Source: JAVZLH01 sp049700435 (GTDB taxonomy: Archaea; Thermoproteota; Bathyarchaeia; Bathyarchaeales; Bathycorpusculaceae). From it: 45,582 nucleotides of DNA. How positions within the stretch are numbered: the first letter of the stretch is position 1; each line of letters starts with the position of its first letter. The position numbers and the translations under genes were made by a program. The stretch covers positions 1 to 45,582 of the forward strand of contig JBNAVK010000006.1 of NCBI GenBank assembly GCA_049700435.1, in the 5' to 3' direction. Shown here piece by piece: positions 1-8,058 of the stretch. Under the pieces are notes generated by a model. It did not search any database. It saw only the letters and a list, made by a program, of their open reading frames with translations, and was not told the origin of the DNA.

Positions 1-69
1 TACATAGAGGACGCGGAGACTGCGGAGCAAATCTATCCAAGGTTTAATACGGATGATAGCAGTTATTAG
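1..69 (+). CDS. C-terminal end of an unidentified protein (partial)
   Basis: An open frame enters from the window edge and stops with TAG at 67-69. It encodes a last stretch of 22 residues that is acidic and ends in DDSSY. The next gene starts 12 nt later on the same strand, so the two probably share a transcript. Too little is present to assign a family. Confidence 0.45.
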   Translation, partial: YIEDAETAEQIYPRFNTDDSSY

Positions 70-81
70 TTTGGTGCGGAA

Positions 82-888
82 ATGCAGAAGCCGCAGAACC
101 CCATAATTACCTTAACCACAGATTTTGGTTTAAAGGACCCTTACGTTGCTGAAATGAAAGCCGTAATATTAGGCATATGCCCAAACGCAACAATTGTGGA
201 CGTAACACATGAAATAGGAAAATTCAACGTGAAGATGGGCGCGTTTATTCTGGCTTCGGCAGCCACATACTTTCCTAAAGGAACAATCCATGTGGCGGTT
301 GTCGACCCCGACGTTGGAACAAAAAGAAGACCAATCCTTATACAGACAGAACATTGCTTCTACATAGGACCAGACAACGGCGTTTTGGCTTTGGCTGCAA
401 CAAAACAGAGCATAAAACGTGTTTATGAGATATCAAACAGTAAACTGATGCTTCCAAAAATATCAAACACTTTCCATGGAAGAGATATATTCGCGCCCGC
501 AGCCGCCCACCTAGCGAACGGAACGCCACCGGCAGATTTTGGTCCGCAAATCCATAGTATTGTTATGCCAGAATTCGCAAAAGTTGTAAGAAAGCGGAAT
601 TCCTTAATAGGCGAAGTTTTACACATCGACGGTTTCGGAAACATTATCACAAATTTCTCGAAAGAAGATTTTGAAAAACTCGGCGTCAAAGAAGTTGTTG
701 AAGTTCGCCTTAAAGATGTGGAATTAAGGCTTAAACTGTGTAAAGCCTACGCGGAAACTGAGCCGCAAAAGCCCCTAGCCATAATTGGAAGCCACAATTT
801 TCTCGAGATCTCCATAAATCAAGGCAACGCCGCAAGGACTTTTAGAGCAAAAATTGGCGATAAAATTGTCCTTCGCCGTGTCGAATAG
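82..888 (+). CDS. S-adenosyl-L-methionine hydroxide adenosyltransferase (DUF62/SAM hydrolase)
   Basis: The 268-residue protein belongs to the DUF62 family, whose archaeal members hydrolyse S-adenosylmethionine to adenosine and methionine using a water-derived hydroxide. The N-terminus carries the typical ITLTTDFGLKDPYV motif. VVDPDVGTKRR (near residue 75) and FHGRDIFAPAAAHL (near residue 135) supply the conserved Asp, Arg and His of the active site. The C-terminal half is the family's beta-barrel domain, containing the usual HIDGFGNIITN. Length matches the family. The ATG at 82 is the first sensible start after the preceding stop. The gene ends 4 nt from the convergent downstream gene. Family assignment is firm; the physiological role is not settled in any archaeon as far as I know. 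Confidence 0.93.
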   Translation: MQKPQNPIITLTTDFGLKDPYVAEMKAVILGICPNATIVDVTHEIGKFNVKMGAFILASAATYFPKGTIHVAVVDPDVGTKRRPILIQTEHCFYIGPDNGVLALAATKQSIKRVYEISNSKLMLPKISNTFHGRDIFAPAAAHLANGTPPADFGPQIHSIVMPEFAKVVRKRNSLIGEVLHIDGFGNIITNFSKEDFEKLGVKEVVEVRLKDVELRLKLCKAYAETEPQKPLAIIGSHNFLEISINQGNAARTFRAKIGDKIVLRRVE

Positions 889-892
889 GCGC

Positions 893-1270
893 TTATTTTT
901 GCCTTCTCCTAAGTTCTCTGTTCAGCTCTTCCATCTTCTTTTCTTTTATGGCTATTAATCGCCCGGTTAACTGAATCTCGTTCTGGAGTTTTGCAGCGAG
1001 TTTTAGGTCTTTTGCTTCCGTTAACTGTTTATGAAGGGTGTTTAGAAATTGTATTTTTTCTTCAACTTCCTTGTCAATCAGCTGTATTGCTGTTTGCAGC
1101 TGTGCGGTTGTCCATTCGCTTAGTGGTTTTTGTTCCGTCCAACAGTACTTTACACCTTCTGCTGAGATTTTCTCCTTTGAAAGCTGCTCTTTCTCCTCTG
1201 GAGTTAGTTCTCTGCATTTCAGAGTAACCAGTCCTTCCTTTTCCAGAAACTCCGCGTAGTTCTGCTCCAT
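893..1270 (-). CDS. Hypothetical charged coiled-coil protein
   Basis: This is a protein of about 125 residues that I do not recognise. The sequence is very rich in Glu, Lys and Gln. From about residue 60 it reads as one long amphipathic helix (for example LIDKEVEEKIQFLNTLHKQL), ending in a basic RELRRRQK. A coiled coil or protein-binding role is likely. The ATG at 1270 is preceded by GGAGG about 11 nt upstream; a GTG at 1288 is an alternative start that would add six residues. The gene converges on the DUF62 gene with 4 nt between stops. No signal peptide or membrane segment is visible. Confidence 0.65.
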   Translation of the reverse strand: MEQNYAEFLEKEGLVTLKCRELTPEEKEQLSKEKISAEGVKYCWTEQKPLSEWTTAQLQTAIQLIDKEVEEKIQFLNTLHKQLTEAKDLKLAAKLQNEIQLTGRLIAIKEKKMEELNRELRRRQK

Positions 1271-1497
1271 TACGGTTTGCGCCTCCACTCCTACAGTACA
1301 CCAGTTTAGTTATTATGTTTACTCTTATTTCAAACGATAAACCATACTTTAACAGCTTATTGATAAATATACCTTTTCAACAACACTAATGTTAATACGC
1401 TCTGCACGCCTCTATAAACATATTAAACTAATCAAAGAAAAGTTTAAAGAAGCGGATGATGTATCTCTTCCCCCTAAAGCGGTGACGTGTATAACAT

Positions 1498-2004
1498 ATG
1501 AGTAAAAAATACCTCAAATACGGAAGGGAAAAACCCCCTCCAGCCATCTTCTCCGTCCGAACCACCACAGGCCAAGAAAAGAATGTTGCTAACCTCATAG
1601 CGGCGAAGGTTGAAATGGACCCGGAGCTTAAGAAGAGGATAAAGGCTGTTCTTGTTCCGGAGCCTTTAAAGGGCTACGTTTTTATTGAGGCGGAAGGCCC
1701 CCACTATGTTGAGGAAGCCATAAAGGGAATAAAGCATCTGAGGTCAAGAGCGCCTGGTGTTGTTGAATTTTCTAAAATTGAACAGTATGTTGCCGTAAAA
1801 CCAGTTGTGGAGGAACTTAACGAGGAAGATATTGTTGAGGTTATAAGTGGACCGTTTAAGGGAATGAAGGCGAAAATCACGAGGATTGACAGAACAAAAG
1901 AGGAAGTAACCCTAGAACTTTTGGAGGCTACCTTCACCTTACCCATAACTGTGCACGCTGACTACGTGAGGCTTGTTGAAAAAGTCAAAAGGGAGGAAGC
2001 TTGA
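1498..2004 (+). CDS. spt5: Transcription elongation factor Spt5 (NusG homologue)
   Basis: The protein has 168 residues: an NGN domain (about 15-105, with SVRTTTGQEKNVANLI and LKGYVFIEAEG) followed by a KOW domain (about 110-165, with EEDIVEVISGPFKGMKAKI). Archaeal Spt5 binds the RNA polymerase clamp together with Spt4 and raises processivity. The ATG at 1498 has GGTGA at 1481-1485. The stop overlaps the L11 start as TGATG, so the two are translationally coupled. This gene heads the L11-L1-L10-L12 block, as in most archaea. The short secE gene that usually precedes spt5 is absent here; upstream there are about 200 nt without a convincing gene. Confidence 0.96.
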   Translation: MSKKYLKYGREKPPPAIFSVRTTTGQEKNVANLIAAKVEMDPELKKRIKAVLVPEPLKGYVFIEAEGPHYVEEAIKGIKHLRSRAPGVVEFSKIEQYVAVKPVVEELNEEDIVEVISGPFKGMKAKITRIDRTKEEVTLELLEATFTLPITVHADYVRLVEKVKREEA

Positions 2005-2498
2005 TGGGTGAAAAGAAAGTTGTTGAGCTTCTTGTTAGTGGTGGGCAAGCAACGGCGGGACCCCCACTGGGTCCAGCGTTGGGACCGTTGGGTGTGAACG
2101 TGCTAGCCATTGTCAATAAGATAAATGAGTTGACAAAGGACTATTCTGGAATGAGAGTTCCAGTAAAGGTTACTGTTGACCCTGAAACAAAACAGTTTGA
2201 AGTTACCGTTGGCACGCCAACAACATCAGCCCTCATCGTCAGCGAACTAAAAATTGAGAAGGGTTCCGGGACGCCGAGCACGCAGAAAGTTGGAAATCTT
2301 ACCATGGAACAAGTTATACGCATCGCCAAGATTAAGCGCCCAGAGCTTTTAGCCAAAACTTTGAAGTTGGCAGCCAAAGAAGTCTTGGGAAGTTGTGTCA
2401 GCGTGGGTGTGACGGTGGAAGGCAAAGACCCCCGGGAAGTGCAGAGGGAAATTGACGAAGGCAAGTATGACGAATTATTCGGTAAAAGTGAAGAATAA
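2004..2498 (+). CDS. rpl11: 50S ribosomal protein L11
   Basis: The N-terminus has the L11 signature AGPPLGPALGPLGVN (about residues 16-30). The C-terminal domain binds the GTPase-associated region of 23S rRNA and carries TMEQVIRIAKIKRPELLA. The length of 164 residues is normal for archaea. I start it at the ATG at 2004, which overlaps the spt5 stop (TGATG) and has GGGAGG at 1991-1996 with 7 nt spacing. A TTG directly before it is in frame but poorly spaced. Together with L10 and L12 it forms the ribosomal stalk base. Confidence 0.97.
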   Translation: MGEKKVVELLVSGGQATAGPPLGPALGPLGVNVLAIVNKINELTKDYSGMRVPVKVTVDPETKQFEVTVGTPTTSALIVSELKIEKGSGTPSTQKVGNLTMEQVIRIAKIKRPELLAKTLKLAAKEVLGSCVSVGVTVEGKDPREVQREIDEGKYDELFGKSEE

Positions 2499-2505
2499 GA
2501 GAACA

Positions 2506-2516
2506 TTTTTATAAAT
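2506..2516 (+). promoter_or_regulatory. Candidate TATA box before the L1 gene
   Basis: TTTTTATAAAT lies in the 53-nt gap between the L11 stop and the L1 start. It is a close match to an archaeal TATA box and would place a transcription start near 2535-2542. L1-L10-L12 could therefore be transcribed separately from spt5-rpl11. No transcript data are available. Confidence 0.5.
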
Positions 2517-2532
2517 GCATTCTATTCCCTCA

Positions 2533-2561
2533 TTGGCACGAGGCCAACAAAATGCCCCTCG
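2533..2561 (+). promoter_or_regulatory. Overlapping alternative hairpins at the L1 start codon
   Basis: TTGGC (2533-2537) can pair with GCCAA (2543-2547) just before the start codon. CGAGG (2539-2543) can instead pair with CCTCG (2557-2561), which puts the ATG (2552-2554) in the loop. The two pairings are mutually exclusive because they share 2543. L1 is a known translational autoregulator in bacteria and in methanogens. This may be its control site here, but I could not match it to a published L1-binding consensus. Confidence 0.35.
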
Positions 2562-3202
2562 ACCAAAAAACGATATTAAATGCAGTTAAAGAAGCAAAGG
2601 AAAAGTCCGAAAAAAGAAATTTCACGCAATCCATAGAACTAATTCTAAACCTTCAAGATATTGACATGAAATCGCCGGAAGGGAGACTGCAAGAAATCGT
2701 TGAACTGCCATATTCCATAAAACCGCCAAACAAGATATGCGTCATAGCGTCTGGGGAACTGGCGTTAAAAGCGAGGAAAGCCAATGCAAACTTAGTCATT
2801 GAAAGAGCTGAACTTGAGAGTTTAGCTGGCAAAAAGAAGGAGTTGCGCAAAATAGCCAACGAATACGATTTCTTCATCGCTGAAGCTCCCTTAATGCCGT
2901 TGGTGGGTAAAATTCTTGGACCTGTTTTGGGTCCTAGAGGTAAAATGCCCGTGCCAGTTCCGCCAACAGCGGACATCGCCAGTTTGATAGCCAAGTACAG
3001 CAAAGCGGTTACTTTGAGGATGCGTAACCAACCAATTGTGCAGTGCCGTGTTGGAACAGACAGCATGAAAGAGGAAGAAATAGCTGAAAACATCCAGACA
3101 ATTTTGAGGGTTGTTGAAGGAAAACTTAAAAGGGGAATGAAAAACATCAAACTTGCCTACATAAAAACATCTATGGGCACACCAGTAAAGATTAAACCAT
3201 AA
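2552..3202 (+). CDS. rpl1: 50S ribosomal protein L1
   Basis: This 216-residue protein is ribosomal protein L1, which binds 23S rRNA to form the mobile L1 stalk and helps release tRNA from the E site. Family landmarks are FFIAEAPLMPLVGKILGPVL and GPRGKMPVPVPP around residues 108-140, and the C-terminal KNIKLAYIKTSMGTPVKI. Length matches archaeal L1. The start codon is preceded by a structured stretch rather than a clear Shine-Dalgarno sequence. The gene is 13 nt upstream of L10. In archaea and bacteria L1 often represses its own mRNA. Confidence 0.97.
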   Translation: MPLDQKTILNAVKEAKEKSEKRNFTQSIELILNLQDIDMKSPEGRLQEIVELPYSIKPPNKICVIASGELALKARKANANLVIERAELESLAGKKKELRKIANEYDFFIAEAPLMPLVGKILGPVLGPRGKMPVPVPPTADIASLIAKYSKAVTLRMRNQPIVQCRVGTDSMKEEEIAENIQTILRVVEGKLKRGMKNIKLAYIKTSMGTPVKIKP

Positions 3203-3215
3203 GGTTGAGAAAACA

Positions 3216-4082
3216 ATGCCATCCCAACAGGTTTTACAGGAAAAACTCAGCGAGGTTGAAGAAATAGTAGAATTGTTAAGGCAGTATAAAGTAGTAGGAG
3301 TCGCCAGCTTACAGAAGGTTAGAGCAGTCCAACTGCAAGAGTTAAAGAAAAAACTTGCAGACAAAGTTTACATGAAAGTCATAAAGAACACCCTAATGAA
3401 AATGGCAATAGAAAAATGCGGGGAAAAGCAAAACCTAAAGAAACTTGTTGAACATTTAACAGGCTCAAACATCTTCCTGTTCACGAACTTGAACCCCTTC
3501 AAGCTTGCGCTAATCCTAGAAAGGGGAAAAGTGAAAACTACGGCTAAGGCAGGTGACATAGCCTCCTTCGACATAATAGTTCCAGCGGGAAACACTGGAC
3601 AACCGCCAGGTCCAATAATTAGCCAGTTGAACTCCGTTGGCTTGCCAACGAGGATAGAGTCCGGAAGCGTCTGGATAAATAAGGATACGCTTGTTGCGAG
3701 AAAAGGCGACGTGATTTCCGAGAGGCTTGCCAGCGTCTTGTCGAAGCTTGGTATAAAGCCCGTTGAGGCTGGACTTGCCTTAAAAGTGGCTTATGATGAT
3801 GGTTTGATTATAACTCAAGAACAGCTTAAGCTAAACCTAGAAGAGACTAAAAAGAGCATTCAAGAAGCCTATTCATGCGCCTTCACACTGGCGTTAAATG
3901 TAGCTTACCCAACACGGGAAAACATTGTGATGCTTTTGCAAATTGCTTATAGAGAAGCCTATACGCTTTCGTTGAACGCCGCCATACCAACCAAAGAAAC
4001 GATTGCAGATCTGATTAGAAAGGCCCATATGGAAATGTTAAGCTTAAGTAGCAGATTACCCAATTTAGAGGGGAAAAGCTGA
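3216..4082 (+). CDS. rpl10: 50S ribosomal protein L10 (P0), lacking the acidic tail
   Basis: This is the L10/P0 stalk-base protein, which anchors L12 dimers on the ribosome. The rRNA-binding N-terminal domain is clear (YKVVGVASLQKVRAVQLQEL, then KVIKNTLMKMAIE). The archaeal insertion domain follows (FDIIVPAGNTGQPPGPIISQ). Several helical L12-binding segments follow (AFTLALNVAYPT, AYTLSLNAAIPT, each with an A/S-L-N-A pattern). The protein ends at 288 residues in LPNLEGKS. It has no Glu/Lys-rich linker and no terminal GLGALFG-type motif, which P0 shares with P1 in many archaea and all eukaryotes. ATG at 3216 follows AAGGTTGAGA. Confidence 0.95.
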   Translation: MPSQQVLQEKLSEVEEIVELLRQYKVVGVASLQKVRAVQLQELKKKLADKVYMKVIKNTLMKMAIEKCGEKQNLKKLVEHLTGSNIFLFTNLNPFKLALILERGKVKTTAKAGDIASFDIIVPAGNTGQPPGPIISQLNSVGLPTRIESGSVWINKDTLVARKGDVISERLASVLSKLGIKPVEAGLALKVAYDDGLIITQEQLKLNLEETKKSIQEAYSCAFTLALNVAYPTRENIVMLLQIAYREAYTLSLNAAIPTKETIADLIRKAHMEMLSLSSRLPNLEGKS

Positions 4083-4119
4083 AAAAGTTAAAATACTAGG
4101 GTGAAGAGGTGAGTAAGGT

Positions 4120-4443
4120 ATGGAGTACATTTACGCCGCAATGCTTCTTCACAAGGCTGGAAAAGAGATAAACGAGGAAAACCTAACTCAAGTTTTGACA
4201 GCTGCAGGCATAAACGTTGACGCAGTGCGCGTAAAAGCATTAGTGGCTTCCCTAGCCGAAGTTAACATAGACGAAGCCTTAAAAACAGCTCCAACAATGC
4301 TAGCTGCACCAGCAGCCGCGCAAGCAGCGCCAGCACCAGCAGCAGAAGCCAAGCCTAAGGAAGAGGAAAAGAAGAAGAAAGAGGAAGAGGAGAAAGCCAA
4401 AGAAGAAGCAGCGCTTGAGGGACTGGGAGCACTTTTCGGTTAA
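4120..4443 (+). CDS. rpl12: 50S ribosomal protein L12 (P1)
   Basis: This is the archaeal P1-type L12 with 107 residues, unrelated in fold to bacterial L7/L12. The N-terminal dimerisation and L10-binding helices (MEYIYAAMLLHKAGKEINEE) are followed by an Ala/Pro hinge. A Lys/Glu-rich stretch then leads to the terminal EGLGALFG, which recruits translational GTPases such as aEF1A, aEF2 and aIF5B. A strong GAGGTGA at 4106-4112 precedes the ATG with 7 nt spacing, which suits a protein needed in several copies per ribosome. Confidence 0.97.
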   Translation: MEYIYAAMLLHKAGKEINEENLTQVLTAAGINVDAVRVKALVASLAEVNIDEALKTAPTMLAAPAAAQAAPAPAAEAKPKEEEKKKKEEEEKAKEEAALEGLGALFG

Positions 4444-4534
4444 CAACCCTCTTTCGTGTGTTTGAACTTTTAACTTCTCAAACAGCTCCCGCCATAAAGA
4501 ATACTTTAATCCACTCCTAAATATAATAAATCCC

Positions 4535-4948
4535 ATGAAACTTTGTAGCGCCTGCTTGTTGGGAATAAAATGCAGGTACAACGGAAAAAGCGCATTGAAT
4601 AAAAAAGTTGTTAAGCTGTTAGAAAGGGAAATTTTGGTTCCAGTATGCCCAGAACAGTTAGGCGGCTTACCAACCCCTAGGGAGCCAGCTGAACGAAGAG
4701 GAAATAGAGTGTTCACGCGGTCTGGAAAAGACGTTACTATGGAGTTTAAAAGAGGTGCAAGGCAAGTTTTGAAAATAGCTAAGTTGCTCGGCATTAAGGA
4801 AGCGATTTTGAAGCAGGGAAGCCCCTCATGTGGTTGCGGAAAAATCTATGATGGAAGCTTCTCCAAAAAGGTAATCGCTGAGGATGGAATCACAACATCT
4901 CTGCTGAAAAAGAACGGCATCAAAATTATAACAGAAGAGGAACTGTAA
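4535..4948 (+). CDS. DUF523 family protein
   Basis: This 137-residue protein matches the DUF523 family. Conserved Cys occur at 4, 7 and 13 (CSACLLGIKCRYNG), then PVCPEQLGGLPTPREPAE, and GSPSCGCGKIYDGSF near residues 96-110. The clustered Cys suggest a metal or Fe-S site, but the function is unknown. No Shine-Dalgarno sequence precedes the ATG; an AT-rich AAATATAATAA lies directly upstream and a TTTAAT about 30 nt upstream. Translation may therefore be leaderless. The gene ends one base before the stop of the convergent membrane-protein gene. Confidence 0.88.
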   Translation: MKLCSACLLGIKCRYNGKSALNKKVVKLLEREILVPVCPEQLGGLPTPREPAERRGNRVFTRSGKDVTMEFKRGARQVLKIAKLLGIKEAILKQGSPSCGCGKIYDGSFSKKVIAEDGITTSLLKKNGIKIITEEEL

Positions 4949-4949
4949 G

Positions 4950-5966
4950 CTACAATTTAATCATTATCTTTTTCCAGACTACCAAGGGCAGCCATCCACA
5001 GATAATCATTAAGGTGCCTGGAAAAGCTTTCAACCCATAATTGAGTATTGCCATCTCAAAAAAGAAAAAGGATGCAGTCATCGCAACGGCTGAAAGAACT
5101 GCGAAATTCTTGCCAAATTTTTTGAAAGTTTGTGTGGCGAGGAGACCGGCAAAGAAAAAGTCTCCTAAACCAAGAGATATGTATGGTGCATCTAGTCTAG
5201 CTGTTGGAAATGTTGGTAGGGAGACCATCACCGGAAGCCTCAAACCAGAAACATGTGTTGCTGCAGAAACCATTGACCCGGTGACCAGAACGAGTATTAT
5301 GTCCATAGCCGTGAGCAGCCCGACGAATATAAGGGATGTTTTCCACGTGAACAGACTTGCAAGATAGATAATCACCAAAACTGCGAAAATCATCCCATAC
5401 AAGTTAAGCAAGTATGGAAACCATATTGGAGTTTTGCCAAAGAACAAGTATAGGCTTACGAATGTAACGGGCGGAAAAACAGCCATATACCATCTCTCCT
5501 TTGATTGAGCGCCGCACTGTTCGTATAGCAACGCTAAGAATGAAAAGCCACATAAACAGAAGAAAACCAAAGCTCCATAGGCAACAGGAGCTTCTGCACC
5601 GAAGCTGAACAGACTTATAGACGCGATGGCAAAGCTGATAAGAGAAAATGCTGCGAAGAAGACTTTCGCCTTATCCTTCTCCATGTTCGAGAAAAGATAT
5701 GTGAATATGAACAGCAGCATGGAGTAGGCGAAGAGGAAAACGCCCATAACCGCCATCTGCGGAACAAACACTATGACAGACACGGTAATACCCATTGCGG
5801 CAACAAGCAAAATGGCGTCCTGAACACGAAACTTTCTCTCCTCAAAAACCATCTTCAGCTTTCCCTCAATTTTTTCGTTCAAAAGCGTGGCTAATACGGT
5901 AACCAAGAAAAGCGCCAAGGGCATGGTGACATCGAGATACATAAAAGCACATAAGGCTAGACGCAC
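4950..5966 (-). CDS. Presenilin-like (A22 family) intramembrane aspartyl protease homologue
   Basis: This is a polytopic membrane protein of 338 residues with about nine hydrophobic segments. Two features suggest the presenilin/signal-peptide-peptidase fold: AMDIILVLVTG puts an Asp (D222) in one helix, and SLGLGDFFFAGLL carries the GLGD motif (D269) in the next. These would be the catalytic aspartates. The usual YD is MD here. The PAL motif expected in the last helix is replaced by FPGTL (about residues 315-319), so activity is uncertain. The GTG start has AAGG 7 nt upstream. The gene lies 9 nt downstream of the SPOUT methyltransferase and is probably co-transcribed with it. Confidence 0.7.
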   Translation of the reverse strand: MRLALCAFMYLDVTMPLALFLVTVLATLLNEKIEGKLKMVFEERKFRVQDAILLVAAMGITVSVIVFVPQMAVMGVFLFAYSMLLFIFTYLFSNMEKDKAKVFFAAFSLISFAIASISLFSFGAEAPVAYGALVFFCLCGFSFLALLYEQCGAQSKERWYMAVFPPVTFVSLYLFFGKTPIWFPYLLNLYGMIFAVLVIIYLASLFTWKTSLIFVGLLTAMDIILVLVTGSMVSAATHVSGLRLPVMVSLPTFPTARLDAPYISLGLGDFFFAGLLATQTFKKFGKNFAVLSAVAMTASFFFFEMAILNYGLKAFPGTLMIICGWLPLVVWKKIMIKL

Positions 5967-5975
5967 ATTTAAACC

Positions 5976-6830
5976 TTAAATAGTAAAATGCGAGTTCAAA
6001 ACAGCCAAAGAGGCAACAACAGCCTCCTCGGTTCGCACAGTTTCTGTACCTTGCTCTGGAATGGTGTTAACCACAAAATCTGCTACGTCATCCAAGTTGA
6101 AGCCTTCTCGCCTAACTATTTCGTGAAGCCCCTCTGACGGAGAACCGAAGGCTACAAGAATTTTCTCGGCCTTGTTCCATCTTTCAAATATCTTTTGGGC
6201 AACAGCATGAAAGGGAACACCATATTTTGAAGTTGCAATTGTTAGGTCGAAGCCCCCGCGTTTAACAAGTTTACTAAACGCGTTCTTTTCAACAGTAACT
6301 TTGTAGCCCCAATAATCCGCTATTTCTTCACGTTTCGCCAAATCAATTTCAACTTGGCGGTTAACCTTTACAACTTTTACGGTTAGCCGTTTGCCGAAAG
6401 GTAACCGCCTTTTTGGGATTAGTGCGGGTTTTTCAACACCTATATCCACTAGTGTGCCATCCCGCGTTTCAGTTATCGAAACGCCTTCGCGGTACTCGCC
6501 CCTCCTCAAGTTCTTCATCTTGCGATTTAACGGATGATGTGGCGTACGCAAAGGCGGAAGTATCCCAGCATAACGCAGTTCTGGCTTAAGTTTAAAGAGT
6601 CTTTTACGCAGATACTGCGGAGTCTCCATGTAAGCCAGCAATGTGGAAATTAAATTCATTTCGGAGGTTTGGTTTAGGCTTGGATTATCTGGGTAGATTA
6701 TGATTTCTTCAACCCTGAAAATTGCTGCTGCCCTCCCAATTAAGCCTATCTTTGAGGTTTTCTCACGTAAATGCGGGGTGTCAGAAACAACAGACGCGGG
6801 TATGGCTATACACAACTTTTTCCTTTGCAA
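5976..6830 (-). CDS. SPOUT-family RNA methyltransferase (DUF171/COG2106)
   Basis: The 284-residue protein matches the archaeal/eukaryotic SPOUT family with an inserted OB-like domain. IAIPASVVSDTPHLREKT at the N-terminus and LPPLRTPHHPL near residue 100 are family hallmarks. The C-terminal knot segment ILVAFGSPSEGLHEI plus DFVVNTIPEQGTETVRTEEA forms the SAM-binding trefoil. The RNA target is not known for archaeal members as far as I recall. The first possible start is the TTG at 6830; a second TTG at 6815, with AAGG 6 nt before it, would also fit homologues. It is divergent from the isomerase gene across about 100 nt. Confidence 0.88.
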   Translation of the reverse strand: MQRKKLCIAIPASVVSDTPHLREKTSKIGLIGRAAAIFRVEEIIIYPDNPSLNQTSEMNLISTLLAYMETPQYLRKRLFKLKPELRYAGILPPLRTPHHPLNRKMKNLRRGEYREGVSITETRDGTLVDIGVEKPALIPKRRLPFGKRLTVKVVKVNRQVEIDLAKREEIADYWGYKVTVEKNAFSKLVKRGGFDLTIATSKYGVPFHAVAQKIFERWNKAEKILVAFGSPSEGLHEIVRREGFNLDDVADFVVNTIPEQGTETVRTEEAVVASLAVLNSHFTI

Positions 6831-6930
6831 GTTGCGTTTTCTCCACGATTATTAAAGGAAATATTCTTTTAGATAAAAGTCTTGAAATGGCTATTATAGA
6901 CCTTCCGCTTAAAATAGGTAAAAGCCAAAA

Positions 6931-8052
6931 GTGAAGAAAATGAAGAACGTAAAAATTTTGGACAATGTTGACGAAATTAAAAGAATCGATAAGGGCGATA
7001 TGCTTTCCTTCTGTGTTAACGCTTCGAAACATTTTAGTGAAGCAGCAAAACTGGCTAAAACCGCCAAAATAAACTACTCCAAACCGCGAAAGGTTATTGT
7101 CGCGGGCATGGGCGGTTCTGCTATAGGCGGAGAACTCCTCAAGGACTGGGCGATGGACAAAATTGCTGTTCCAATCGAAGTTTGCAGAGAATACGCTTTA
7201 CCAGCATACGCGGATAAAGATGCTCTGGTTTTTGTTGTGAGCTACTCTGGAGAAACCGAGGAATCTCTAAGCGCCTTCCTACATGCAGTTAAGAGAAAAT
7301 GCATGACCTTTTGCATAAGCTCTGGAGGAACACTTCTAAAATTCGCCGAAAAACTTAACGTGCCATACCTGCGCCTTCCTTCAGGATTTCCTCCACGCGC
7401 AGCACTTCCATACTTGTTCCTGCCACTACCAATAATTTTGGAGAATGCCAGCCTAGTTTCAGGCGTAACCAAAGAGGTTTCTGACGCTGTCAAAACTTTA
7501 AAGCAAACCGGTCATGCAAATTCGCCAGAAAAGCCTCTAAAAGAAAACTTTTCTAAAACTTTAGCAGTGAACATTGACGGGACTGTTCCCGTTGTTTATG
7601 GATTCGGGGTTTATCGGGCTGTTGCCAAACGTTTTAAACAGCAGTTCAACGAGAACGGTAAGATTCCATCTAAGTGTGAGGCTTTTCCAGAGCTTAACCA
7701 CAACGAGATTGTAGGCTGGGAAGAAGCTGGAAAACTTGCAGAATGCTTTTCTGCGATTTTCATCCGAGACCAAAACGAGACCCCAGAGATACGCCATAGA
7801 ATCGAAGCCACGAGGGAGTTGCTACCGAAAAACTTGTTAAAAGTCTTTGAAGTTTGGAGCGTTGGCGAAAATCCCTTGGCAAAGATGTTGTCCACCATTC
7901 TTGTTGGAGATTTCACCAGCGTATATTTAGCCATACTACGCGGCATAGACCCAACACCAGTAAAGACGATAGCCAAACTGAAGAGTAAGATGGAGAAAAC
8001 CGGAACTAAAGGGAGGATAATAGAAGAACTGCACAAAATTGCGGGTGGATAA
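6931..8052 (+). CDS. Bifunctional phosphoglucose/phosphomannose isomerase
   Basis: The protein of about 370 residues belongs to the archaeal PGI/PMI family of two SIS domains, which interconverts glucose-6-P or mannose-6-P with fructose-6-P. VIVAGMGGSAIGGELL (about residues 55-70) and VVSYSGETEESLSA (about 103-116) form the sugar-phosphate site. NHNEIVGW and the C-terminal DPTPVKTIAKLK carry the conserved His/Lys region. GTG at 6931 or ATG at 6940 could be the start; AGGT at 6916-6919 serves either. It converges with inositol-1-phosphate synthase, another glucose-6-P enzyme, with 6 nt between stops. Confidence 0.93.
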   Translation: MKKMKNVKILDNVDEIKRIDKGDMLSFCVNASKHFSEAAKLAKTAKINYSKPRKVIVAGMGGSAIGGELLKDWAMDKIAVPIEVCREYALPAYADKDALVFVVSYSGETEESLSAFLHAVKRKCMTFCISSGGTLLKFAEKLNVPYLRLPSGFPPRAALPYLFLPLPIILENASLVSGVTKEVSDAVKTLKQTGHANSPEKPLKENFSKTLAVNIDGTVPVVYGFGVYRAVAKRFKQQFNENGKIPSKCEAFPELNHNEIVGWEEAGKLAECFSAIFIRDQNETPEIRHRIEATRELLPKNLLKVFEVWSVGENPLAKMLSTILVGDFTSVYLAILRGIDPTPVKTIAKLKSKMEKTGTKGRIIEELHKIAGG

Positions 8053-8058
8053 ACTTCT

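Noticed and set aside
1389..1505. A 38-codon plus-strand frame overlapping the spt5 start
   Set aside because: No Shine-Dalgarno site, no membrane helix (so not SecE) and no recognisable family; it probably reads through the spt5 promoter.
4188..4400. 70-codon minus-strand Ser/Phe/Ala-rich frame
   Set aside because: It is the complement of the Ala- and Glu/Lys-rich L12 tail.
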